Shown: positions 4,967 through 12,097 of the stretch, in pieces
Layout: every line of letters begins with the position of its first letter
Numbering within the stretch: the stretch's first letter is position 1
Source: an uncultured Actinomycetes bacterium
GTDB taxonomy: Bacteria; Actinomycetota; Actinomycetes; Nanopelagicales; Nanopelagicaceae
Length of the DNA stretch: 15,285 nt
Assembly (NCBI GenBank): GCA_903893085.1
Contig: CAITKS010000084.1
Coordinates: 1-15,285, forward strand
Direction: 5' to 3'
Notes under the pieces: model-generated
What the model was told of the DNA's origin: nothing
Databases searched by the model: none
What the model saw: the letters and a program-made list of their open reading frames with translations, nothing else
Translations under genes and position numbers: made by a program

Positions 4967-7423
4967 ATGCGCGCACCTCTGTCATGGCTAAAGGAATTTG
5001 TTGATATTCCTAAAACGATATCTGCAGATCAGATAAGCGATGCGTTAATTCGAGTTGGTTTTGAAGTTGAAGAGATAATCCAAGAAGGGGCAGGTCTAAC
5101 TGGCCCACTTAAATTTGCCAAAGTCTTAACCATTGAAGAGATCACGGAATTTAAAAAGCCTATCCGTTTTGTAGGCTTGGATTGCGGAGAAAAAGAAACT
5201 CGTTACGTTATTTGCGGAGCAACCAATTTCAAGGTTGGCGACATTATTGTTGCCGCCCTGCCAGGCGCGGTTTTACCTGGAGATTTCCAAATTGCGGCGC
5301 GAGAAACTTACGGCAAAACCTCAAATGGAATGATCTGTTCTGCTCGCGAACTTGGCATTGGTGAAGATCATTCAGGAATCATGGTTTTTGCCGAAGGCGA
5401 TGTTGAAATAGGCAGTGACGCAATCTCTGTTCTGGAAATTAACGATGTAATTTTTGATATCGCCGTTAACCCAGATCGCGGATACGCCCTCAGTATCCGA
5501 GGAATTGCTCGCGAAGTCGCTGGCGCTTTGAACCTAACTTTCACTGATCCAGTTGATGCGCTTCGCGAACTTAAGTTCGCGGATACCGGTAAAGGTGTGA
5601 GCGCGAAAATCGCAGACCAAGAGACTGCATCAGTCTTTTACTTAAGAACAATGTCGAATTTTGATCCTGCCGCGAGGGTTCCAATCTGGATGCGCAGACG
5701 AATTGAAAAAATGGGAATGCGTTCTATCTCCCTTGTCGTTGATATCACCAACTACGTGATGCTAGAACTTGGTCAGCCACTGCACGCCTTTGATAAATCT
5801 AAAATTTCGGGCGGCCTAACAATTAAGCGAGCTGGAAAGGCGCAGAAGTTCACCACGCTAGATGGTCAAGAGCGCAATCTAGATCCTGATGATTTGATGG
5901 TTTGCGATGACAAACAACCTCTTGCACTTGCCGGAACTATGGGCGGTTTATCTTCGGAGATCACCGAGACAACAACTGAAATCGCTCTGGAAGCGGTGCG
6001 TTTTGATCCTGTTTGCGTGGCTAAGAATTCTCGTCGCCATAAACTCTCGTCAGAAGCATCGCGCAGACTAGAACGAAGCGTAGATCCATCCTTAGCCGAA
6101 TTTGCTTCAGCACGTTTCGTGCAACTACTTACTGCGCACAGCAGTGCTCAACATGTTGCAACGGTCGTAGACGGCGAACCAAAGTATGCACCTGTGATAA
6201 CTATGGATCCTAAATTTATTCCTAACCTCCTGGGTTTTGATATTGCATGGTCAGAGATTGCGCGTAATTTACGCATCATCGGCTGTGATGTAGAAGAAAA
6301 AACTTTTAAGGTCGATCCACCATCGTGGCGTTCAGACCTGTTGACGGCATCTGATTTGGCAGAAGAAGTGGCCCGCATGATTGGCTACGACAAGATTCCT
6401 TCGATCTTGCCACCGCGACCAAAGCACGCCAGCCTCACACCGACTCAAAAACGCAGACGTGCCATCGCTAATATGTTGGCCAGCCGCGGATTAGCCGAAG
6501 TTCAAACTTTTCCATTTACGAACCAAGAGACTATTGATCAAATGGGGTTTGTTGGTGAACGTGCTTCTACCTACCGAATCGCAAATCCGATGTCAGAGGA
6601 AAACCCGCTTATGCGAGTTCACCTTGTTCCAGGTCTTATTGAAGTTGCCGCAAGGAATACCAGTCGCGGCGCAAAAGACTTTGCTATCTTTGAAATGGGT
6701 TCAATATTTAGAAGTGCGCAGAAGTTAACTCCGGCAATTTCGCCCGAATTACTAAAGCGCCCCGATGCCAAGACCATTGCTGCGATATATCAAAGCGTTC
6801 CGCCTCAGGCTTTCCATGTTGCTGGTCTCCTTGTCGGAAAATCAGAGAATGAAAATTGGCAGGGCAAGGCAGCGGCTTACACATGGCAAGATGCCATTGC
6901 ATTCGCGCAAGAGATATTAGATCTCTGCAATCTTGAGTATTCAATTAAACGATCTGATTTTGCGCCCTGGCACCCGGGTCGTTGTGCTGAATTAATTGTT
7001 AATGGCAAAGCAGTTGCCCATGCTGGTGAAGTTCACCCTCGCATTTTGGCAAAGTACGGATTACCAGAGCGAAGCGCAGCATTTGCCGTTGGGCTCAGTG
7101 CCTTACCTGACTCAGAACTAGTTAAGCCAACTCGCGTCGGCACTATGCCAGCAGCGGTTCAAGATGTTGCGTTGATAGTCGACAGCAAGGTCAGCGCTCA
7201 AGATGTTGAAACAGCGTTACGTTCGGGTGCGGGCGAATTGCTTGAATCTATTTCGCTCTTTGATCGCTATGACAAGCTAGGCGATGGGAAAATATCATTG
7301 GCATTTACCCTAACTTTCCGTGCCGCAGACCGCACCTTAACTGGGGCCGAAGTCTCTGAGATGCGTAGCGCGGCGGTGGCTTCCGCGGAGAAGGCAACCG
7401 GAGCGGTCCTGCGTACTGGCTGA
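4967..7423 (+). CDS. pheT: Phenylalanine-tRNA ligase beta subunit
   Basis: An 818-residue beta chain, partner of PheS. Domains in order: N-terminal MRAPLSWLKEFVDI; an EMAP-like tRNA-binding OB fold (about 45-150, with VICGATNFKVGD and SNGMICSARELGIG); the B3/B4 editing domain (about 215-390, with RRIEKMGMRSISLVVDITNYVM split over about 242-265), which hydrolyses mischarged Tyr-tRNA-Phe; the B5 domain (about 408-478, ending DLAEEVARMIGYDKIPS); the non-catalytic synthetase-like core; and the C-terminal FDX-ACB anticodon-binding domain (about 722-818, with VQDVALIVD). All expected domains are complete. The ATG abuts the pheS TAA with no gap, implying translational coupling. The stop lies 11 nt upstream of the first ARG box, so pheT transcripts must end in or read through the arg control region. 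No hairpin terminator is seen there. Confidence 0.96.
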   Translation: MRAPLSWLKEFVDIPKTISADQISDALIRVGFEVEEIIQEGAGLTGPLKFAKVLTIEEITEFKKPIRFVGLDCGEKETRYVICGATNFKVGDIIVAALPGAVLPGDFQIAARETYGKTSNGMICSARELGIGEDHSGIMVFAEGDVEIGSDAISVLEINDVIFDIAVNPDRGYALSIRGIAREVAGALNLTFTDPVDALRELKFADTGKGVSAKIADQETASVFYLRTMSNFDPAARVPIWMRRRIEKMGMRSISLVVDITNYVMLELGQPLHAFDKSKISGGLTIKRAGKAQKFTTLDGQERNLDPDDLMVCDDKQPLALAGTMGGLSSEITETTTEIALEAVRFDPVCVAKNSRRHKLSSEASRRLERSVDPSLAEFASARFVQLLTAHSSAQHVATVVDGEPKYAPVITMDPKFIPNLLGFDIAWSEIARNLRIIGCDVEEKTFKVDPPSWRSDLLTASDLAEEVARMIGYDKIPSILPPRPKHASLTPTQKRRRAIANMLASRGLAEVQTFPFTNQETIDQMGFVGERASTYRIANPMSEENPLMRVHLVPGLIEVAARNTSRGAKDFAIFEMGSIFRSAQKLTPAISPELLKRPDAKTIAAIYQSVPPQAFHVAGLLVGKSENENWQGKAAAYTWQDAIAFAQEILDLCNLEYSIKRSDFAPWHPGRCAELIVNGKAVAHAGEVHPRILAKYGLPERSAAFAVGLSALPDSELVKPTRVGTMPAAVQDVALIVDSKVSAQDVETALRSGAGELLESISLFDRYDKLGDGKISLAFTLTFRAADRTLTGAEVSEMRSAAVASAEKATGAVLRTG

Positions 7424-7434
7424 GGTTCTTACCC

Positions 7435-7448
7435 TGCATAAATATGCA
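7435..7448 (+). promoter_or_regulatory. ARG box 1 (ArgR operator)
   Basis: TGCATA-AA-TATGCA is a perfect inverted repeat with a 2-nt centre. It fits the ArgR/AhrC operator pattern of AT-rich palindromes with TGnAT...ATnCA ends. Its centre lies 20 bp from that of box 2, the usual one-face spacing for an ArgR hexamer on paired ARG boxes. The argR gene lies in the downstream operon, which supports autoregulation. Confidence 0.85.
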
Positions 7449-7454
7449 GATAAG

Positions 7455-7468
7455 TGCATAATTATGCT
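7455..7468 (+). promoter_or_regulatory. ARG box 2 (ArgR operator)
   Basis: TGCATAATTATGCT contains the perfect 12-bp palindrome GCATAATTATGC. It overlaps the extended -10 of the argC promoter (TGC 7465-7467 and the first base of TATTCT), so bound ArgR would block RNA polymerase directly. Together with box 1 it forms a tandem operator. Confidence 0.85.
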
Positions 7469-7473
7469 ATTCT
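7465..7473 (+). promoter_or_regulatory. argC extended -10 promoter, predicted leaderless transcript
   Basis: TGC-TATTCT carries the TGn extension and a 4-of-6 match to the -10 hexamer. It ends 6 nt before the argC ATG at 7480, so the message should start at or within a base of the ATG. No Shine-Dalgarno is present and no good -35 is visible, as is usual for extended -10 promoters. Confidence 0.6.
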
Positions 7474-7479
7474 AGACTT

Positions 7480-8499
7480 ATGAAAATCGGAGTCATCGGA
7501 GCTAGCGGCTATGCCGGGGGAGAGCTTCTGCGTTTACTGGCGGGGCATCCAGAGTTCGAAGTATGTACCGTCACGGCACATTCAAACGCTGGCGAATTGA
7601 TTACTTCGGTACATCCTCATTTGACTTCATACCTTGGCCAAGAGTTCAGCGAATTTAAGGCAAGTGATTTTGATTGTTGTGAGTTAATTTTCTTGGCACT
7701 TCCCCATGGCGAAAGCGCAAAAGTTATTGCTCAATTAAATGAGGAGGTCAAAATTGTTGATTTGGGAGCTGACTATCGTTTAGAGAGCCCTGAAAAGTGG
7801 GCGAAATATTACGGTGGTAACCACGCAGGTACATGGACGTATGGTGCGCCAGAACTTCCTGGAGCTCGCGATCTGATTAAAGGCGCTTCTCGAATTGCAA
7901 ATCCTGGTTGTTATGCAACAGCAATCGCTCTGGCAACTGCGCCAGCTGCTGCTATCGCCGATTTATCGGATGTAGTTGTTGTGGCAGCTTCAGGAACTAC
8001 AGGTGCTGGCCGCACAGCAAAGATTAATTTGATTGCAAGTGAAGTCATGGGATCACTAACTTCTTACAAATTCGGTGGAGCCCATCAACATACCCCCGAG
8101 ATTGAAGAGTCCTTACAGCGCGCCACTGGTTCAAAGACCCTGGTCTCGTTCACACCAATACTTGCGCCGATGCCACGTGGAATCTTGGCGACAATTACGG
8201 TGAAGTTAAACTCTGGCGTCTCCACAGCGCAGGCACGCAAAGCCTATGAAAGCGCGTATAGCTCAGAACTGTTTATCACTTTATTGCCTGAAGGGGTTAT
8301 GCCGAAAACTTCTTCAGTTACAGGTAGCAACATGGTTGCCATGCAGATAGCAGTTGATGAACATACCAACCGCCTAATTGTGAGCGTTGCGATTGATAAC
8401 TTAGTAAAAGGCGCAGCTGGTCAAGCAATTCAGAACGCCAATCTAATCTGCGGCTTTGATGAAACGCTTGGATTAACACAGTCAGGGATAGGCGTATGA
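7480..8499 (+). CDS. argC: N-acetyl-gamma-glutamyl-phosphate reductase
   Basis: A 339-residue NADPH-dependent reductase catalysing the third step of ornithine synthesis: N-acetylglutamyl phosphate to N-acetylglutamate semialdehyde. The N-terminus MKIGVIGASGYAGGELLRLL is the Rossmann loop of the family. ADYRL (97-101), the catalytic Cys144 in NPGCYAT, SGTTGAGR (171-178) and FGGAHQHTPEIEE (198-210) with the active-site His are all present. Length is normal. It is first in the arg operon, directly behind two ARG boxes, and its ATG is probably the first base of the transcript. Its TGA overlaps the argJ ATG (ATGA). Confidence 0.96.
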   Translation: MKIGVIGASGYAGGELLRLLAGHPEFEVCTVTAHSNAGELITSVHPHLTSYLGQEFSEFKASDFDCCELIFLALPHGESAKVIAQLNEEVKIVDLGADYRLESPEKWAKYYGGNHAGTWTYGAPELPGARDLIKGASRIANPGCYATAIALATAPAAAIADLSDVVVVAASGTTGAGRTAKINLIASEVMGSLTSYKFGGAHQHTPEIEESLQRATGSKTLVSFTPILAPMPRGILATITVKLNSGVSTAQARKAYESAYSSELFITLLPEGVMPKTSSVTGSNMVAMQIAVDEHTNRLIVSVAIDNLVKGAAGQAIQNANLICGFDETLGLTQSGIGV

Positions 8500-9638
8500 A
8501 TCTGCCAAGTGGATTTAGCGCGGCTGCGGTAGCTGTTGGCCTTAAGAGTTCAGGTGCGCTGGATTTAACTTTAATAGTTAACAACGGGCCGCGCTTTGAT
8601 GCGGCAGCCGTTTATACAACTAATCAAGTTGTTGCAGCCCCTGTTATCTGGAGCCGTCAGGTAACTAAAGAAAAGATTGTAAGAGCGGCCATATTAAATT
8701 CAGGTGGAGCCAACGCGTGCACAGGGCCGCAGGGCTTTGCGGACACGCACCACACAGCCGAACACGTTGGCTCAACGTTGAATATTTCATCCGGCGAAGT
8801 GGTTGTCTGCTCAACTGGACTAATCGGTGAGTTACTACCGATGCAGAAAATTATCGATGGGATATCACTCCTTTCAACTGAATTAAAAACCGATTCCTTG
8901 GAATCTGTGGCACGGGCAATTATGACGACAGATAGCGTTCCAAAAATCGCTACCCTCGAAATTAGCGGAGCATCTTTTGCGGGCGTAGCTAAAGGTGCCG
9001 GGATGCTAGCCCCTGCTCTGGCAACGATGTTATCTGTTGTCATGACTGATGCAATCTTGCCCGAAAACGCACAGGATATTTTTCAACGCGTAACCGACCG
9101 CACATACAATCGAATCGATTCTGATGGTTGTACATCGACAAATGACACTGTGCTTTTGATGGGTTCGGGAGCAAGTGGTGTAACACTTAGCGCCGTAGAT
9201 TTTGAAGAATCGCTTATGAATATTTGTGGTTCATTAGCCGGCCAACTAATTGCCGATGCCGAAGGATCGACCAAGACAGTTGCGATAAACGTAACTGGCG
9301 CAGTTACCGAAAATGATGCTTTGGAAGTTGCACGTGCTTGTGCACGAAATAATTTGCTCAAGTGCGCGATATTCGGGGGAGATCCAAACTGGGGTCGTGT
9401 TCTGGCAGCTGTCGGAACATCCAGTGCGACTATGGACCCACTAAATATTGATGTGACCTTAAATGGAGTCCAAGTGGCCAAGGCCAGCGCACCTTTTGCT
9501 GACAGATCAACGGTGCGCTTTGACGATCGCCTAGTGATGATTGATATAAATTTAAATATGGGTTCCTCTCATGCTTCGGTTATGACAAATGATTTATCCC
9601 ATGACTATGTTCATGAGAATTCTGCGTACGCAACATGA
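8496..9638 (+). CDS. argJ: Glutamate N-acetyltransferase / ornithine acetyltransferase ArgJ
   Basis: A 380-residue ArgJ. It moves the acetyl group from N-acetylornithine to glutamate, which closes the acetyl cycle; bifunctional members also use acetyl-CoA. The enzyme matures by self-cleavage before a Thr in KGAGM(x)P(x2)ATML. Here KGAGM is at 166-170 and the nucleophile is Thr177 in ATML. The oxyanion-hole segment STGLIG (106-111) and TTD (144-146) are present, and the C-terminus YVHENSAYAT is the family ending, so the gene is complete. Whether it is mono- or bifunctional cannot be decided from motifs alone. If no separate N-acetylglutamate synthase exists, it must be bifunctional. It overlaps argC and argB by 4 nt each (ATGA). 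Confidence 0.95.
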   Translation: MNLPSGFSAAAVAVGLKSSGALDLTLIVNNGPRFDAAAVYTTNQVVAAPVIWSRQVTKEKIVRAAILNSGGANACTGPQGFADTHHTAEHVGSTLNISSGEVVVCSTGLIGELLPMQKIIDGISLLSTELKTDSLESVARAIMTTDSVPKIATLEISGASFAGVAKGAGMLAPALATMLSVVMTDAILPENAQDIFQRVTDRTYNRIDSDGCTSTNDTVLLMGSGASGVTLSAVDFEESLMNICGSLAGQLIADAEGSTKTVAINVTGAVTENDALEVARACARNNLLKCAIFGGDPNWGRVLAAVGTSSATMDPLNIDVTLNGVQVAKASAPFADRSTVRFDDRLVMIDINLNMGSSHASVMTNDLSHDYVHENSAYAT

Positions 9639-10420
9639 TCGTCGTTAAGTTTGGTGGTCACGCTATGACCGATGAGCATGGTGGCTTCGCTACAGCGATC
9701 GCGGAAGCGTTAAAAAAAGGTGTACAGATTGTGATTGTTCATGGTGGTGGTCCACAAATTAGCGCGGCCCTTGAAGCCGCTGAAATTGAGTCGGAATTCA
9801 TTGGTGGCTTCCGCGTCACCACTCCTGAAATCTTTGAAGTTGTTGAACAAGTTCTAGCCCACGAAGTCGGTCCGGCTATTGCAAATTCTCTTTTAAAGAT
9901 TGGCGTGAACGCTGTTGCGATATCTGGAAGAACCAGCGAATCTTTGATTGCAGAGCCACTAAGGACATTGGTCGATGGAACTCCTGCAGACTTGGGGCTG
10001 GTCGGTGTCATCACCGCCGTTAATCCGCAAGCAATTCGTAACGCACTCAAGGGTGGTCAAGTGCCAGTGATCTCACCGATCGCAATCGATGAGAATTTTA
10101 AAGGCGGTCTCAATATAAATGCAGATATTGCAGCGGCAGCAATTGCAGGGGCGCTAGATGCTTCGGTACTAATAATCATGACCGATGTTGCAGGCATCTA
10201 TCGCAATTGGCCAGATGTAGGATCTTTGATAAATGAGATAGATGTTGAAGAACTCTTTGAGATAAAAGGGTCGTTCACAGAAGGCATGGCTCCTAAGGTG
10301 CAAGCTTGCTTGGATGCAATCGCAGCGGGTGCGAAGGCAGTACGTATCATCGATGGCACTAATCCAAAAAACTTTGAAATGGCCCTTAACAACTCAGGTG
10401 GAACCTTGGTGAGAAAATGA
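9635..10420 (+). CDS. argB: Acetylglutamate kinase, short form without N-terminal helix
   Basis: A 261-residue amino-acid kinase family enzyme that phosphorylates N-acetylglutamate, the usual point of arginine feedback. Visible elements: VVKFGGHAM with Lys5, HGGGP (36-40), GFRVTT (58-63), NINADIAA (160-167), MTDVAG (182-187) and EGMAPKVQAC with Lys221. The protein begins straight at the first beta strand. Upstream in frame there are only TTC, TGC, GTA, CGC and AAC before a TGA at 9614-9616, so no longer start is possible. Arginine-inhibited hexameric enzymes carry an extra N-terminal helix of about 20-25 residues and a C-terminal FTDEGxGT-like segment. Here the C-terminus reads NNSGGTLVRK. 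An arginine-insensitive, E. coli-like enzyme is inferred. Both junctions are ATGA overlaps. Confidence 0.94.
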   Translation: MIVVKFGGHAMTDEHGGFATAIAEALKKGVQIVIVHGGGPQISAALEAAEIESEFIGGFRVTTPEIFEVVEQVLAHEVGPAIANSLLKIGVNAVAISGRTSESLIAEPLRTLVDGTPADLGLVGVITAVNPQAIRNALKGGQVPVISPIAIDENFKGGLNINADIAAAAIAGALDASVLIIMTDVAGIYRNWPDVGSLINEIDVEELFEIKGSFTEGMAPKVQACLDAIAAGAKAVRIIDGTNPKNFEMALNNSGGTLVRK

Positions 10421-11595
10421 GTCTAAAGAAGAATCAATTGACTAACTGGTCAGATGTTATGCAAAATAACTATGGCAAACCAAAGATAAATTTAGTGACC
10501 GGCAAAGGGCTGGTCGTCACCGATGCTAATGGTAAAAAGTATCTAGATTTCCTAAGTGGCATCGCAACAAATGTTCTCGGCCACGCACATCCGGCAATCG
10601 TCAGGGCTGTTTCAAAACAGATCGCGACCCTAGGCCATGTCAGTAATTTATATAGCCATCCAGCAGGGTTAGAACTTGCCAGGAAATTAATTGAGATGAC
10701 GGGAGATCCAACAGCTCGCGTCTTCTTCTGCAATTCAGGGGCTGAAGCTAATGAGGCAGCGCTAAAGCTTTCACGAAAGACCGGAAAGTCTCGAATAGTT
10801 GCAACCAGCGGATCTTTCCACGGGCGAACATTGGGAGCGCTTTCACTCACGGGTCAGCCTGACAAGCGAAACCCTTTTAAGCCTCTTTTGAAAAATATTA
10901 AACATGTAACTTTTGGTGACATCACACAAATGCGAAAAGCAGTTAACGCAAAAACGGCGATGGTTATTGTTGAGCCAATAATGGGGGAGGCTGGCGTAAT
11001 CGTTCCGCAATATGGATATTTAAAACAGTTGCGCGATATGTGTAATCAACATGGAGTCCTCTTGGTATTTGACTGCGTGCAAACGGGTATGGGAAGAACT
11101 GGTACCTGGTTTGGTTACGAGGACGAGAAGATTCGCCCTGACGTGATCACTCTTGCTAAGGGTCTCGGGGGAGGATTGCCCTTGGGGGCGATGATTTCCC
11201 TTGGAAGTAATGCACCGCAATTTTCTCCCGGTGATCACGGAAGTACTTTTGGTGGAAATCCTGTTGCCGCTGCCGCCGGACTTGCGGCTATAAACGTCAT
11301 AGAGAAGAACCGGTTGATGACTTCAGCAAAAAGTTTTGAGAAGCGGCTGAAAATTAAGTTAGAGGCAGTGCGTGGAGTTACCACGGTACGTGGTCGCGGG
11401 CTCTTAATCGGAATTGGACTAGATGGTGACTACGCCAAGAAGTTAGCGGCGCTGTTATCAGATCGTGGAATCTTGGTGAACGCACCTAATGCAGACACGA
11501 TACGTATTGCTCCGGCGCTAATAGTCACGAAAGTTCAGATTGATAAATTCATAACCGTATTCCAGAAATGTATGCAGGAGGTAGATCGTGGCTAA
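10417..11595 (+). CDS. argD: Acetylornithine aminotransferase
   Basis: A 392-residue class III pyridoxal-phosphate aminotransferase that converts N-acetylglutamate semialdehyde plus glutamate to N-acetylornithine plus 2-oxoglutarate. Typical features are FLSGIATNVLGHAHP (45-59), NSGAEANEAALKLSR (106-120) binding the cofactor phosphate, SFHGRTLGALS (133-143), VIVEPIMGEAG (183-193), and the Schiff-base Lys248 in LAKGLGGGLPLGA. TFGGNPVAAAA is also conserved. The cofactor-binding segment reads FDCVQTGMGRTG (218-229): Asp219 is kept, but the next residue is Cys220 where DEVQTG is usual. The enzyme may also serve as succinyl-diaminopimelate aminotransferase, as some ArgD do. It overlaps argB by 4 nt and argR by 8 nt. 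Confidence 0.94.
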   Translation: MSLKKNQLTNWSDVMQNNYGKPKINLVTGKGLVVTDANGKKYLDFLSGIATNVLGHAHPAIVRAVSKQIATLGHVSNLYSHPAGLELARKLIEMTGDPTARVFFCNSGAEANEAALKLSRKTGKSRIVATSGSFHGRTLGALSLTGQPDKRNPFKPLLKNIKHVTFGDITQMRKAVNAKTAMVIVEPIMGEAGVIVPQYGYLKQLRDMCNQHGVLLVFDCVQTGMGRTGTWFGYEDEKIRPDVITLAKGLGGGLPLGAMISLGSNAPQFSPGDHGSTFGGNPVAAAAGLAAINVIEKNRLMTSAKSFEKRLKIKLEAVRGVTTVRGRGLLIGIGLDGDYAKKLAALLSDRGILVNAPNADTIRIAPALIVTKVQIDKFITVFQKCMQEVDRG

Positions 11596-12097
11596 AGTAC
11601 TTAACTCAACTTCAGTATCAGCACGTCGCGCTAAGGCGATATCACTGATCAAAGCTGGAGTCGTTCATTCGCAATCTGATCTTGTGAAGTTATTAAAGAA
11701 GGCTGGGTTTGCGGTGACGCAGGCAACGGCAAGCCGTGATCTAGAAGAAGTCGGTGCTGTGCGATCTCGTAATTCTGCAGGTGAATTGATTTATCAAATT
11801 GGAACGACCTCCGATGGGGCGATTTCGAAATCAATGCCACTACCTTCTGATTTGATTCTCTCAGTTGAACCTTCTGGAAATTTGGCGGTGGTTCGAACAC
11901 CACCGGGTGGCGCACAGTTTCTAGCAAGCGCTCTCGATAATTCAGGAATTAAAAGTATCATCGGCACAATAGCTGGTGACGACACGGTCTTGGTGATTTC
12001 GAAGAAGTCCAACGGCGGAGCCGATTTAGCGAAAGAATTGCTCTCGTTCAGCAAGGTATCAAATAAATCCGCAAGCAAGGGAAGGGCTAGAAAATAA
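11588..12097 (+). CDS. argR: Arginine repressor ArgR
   Basis: A 169-residue ArgR/AhrC regulator. The N-terminal winged helix (about 11-62) includes the recognition region VTQATASRDLEEVGAVR (43-59). The C-terminal domain (about 88-157) has the hexamerisation and arginine-binding segment GTIAGDDTVLV (126-136), with the Asp pair 131-132 that contacts arginine. A basic tail follows (ASKGRARK). With arginine bound, the hexamer should occupy the ARG boxes at 7435-7468 and repress the operon, including itself. The start is GTG at 11588, set by the strong site AGGAGGT (11576-11582) 5 nt upstream and inside argD. This is the best ribosome binding site in the arg operon, suggesting steady ArgR production. 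The stop overlaps the argH ATG by one base (TAATG). Confidence 0.95.
   Translation: MAKVLNSTSVSARRAKAISLIKAGVVHSQSDLVKLLKKAGFAVTQATASRDLEEVGAVRSRNSAGELIYQIGTTSDGAISKSMPLPSDLILSVEPSGNLAVVRTPPGGAQFLASALDNSGIKSIIGTIAGDDTVLVISKKSNGGADLAKELLSFSKVSNKSASKGRARK

Noticed and set aside
11582..11600. Remnant of argF between argD and argR
   Set aside because: The two genes overlap by 8 nt and both have intact ends, leaving no room for a remnant.
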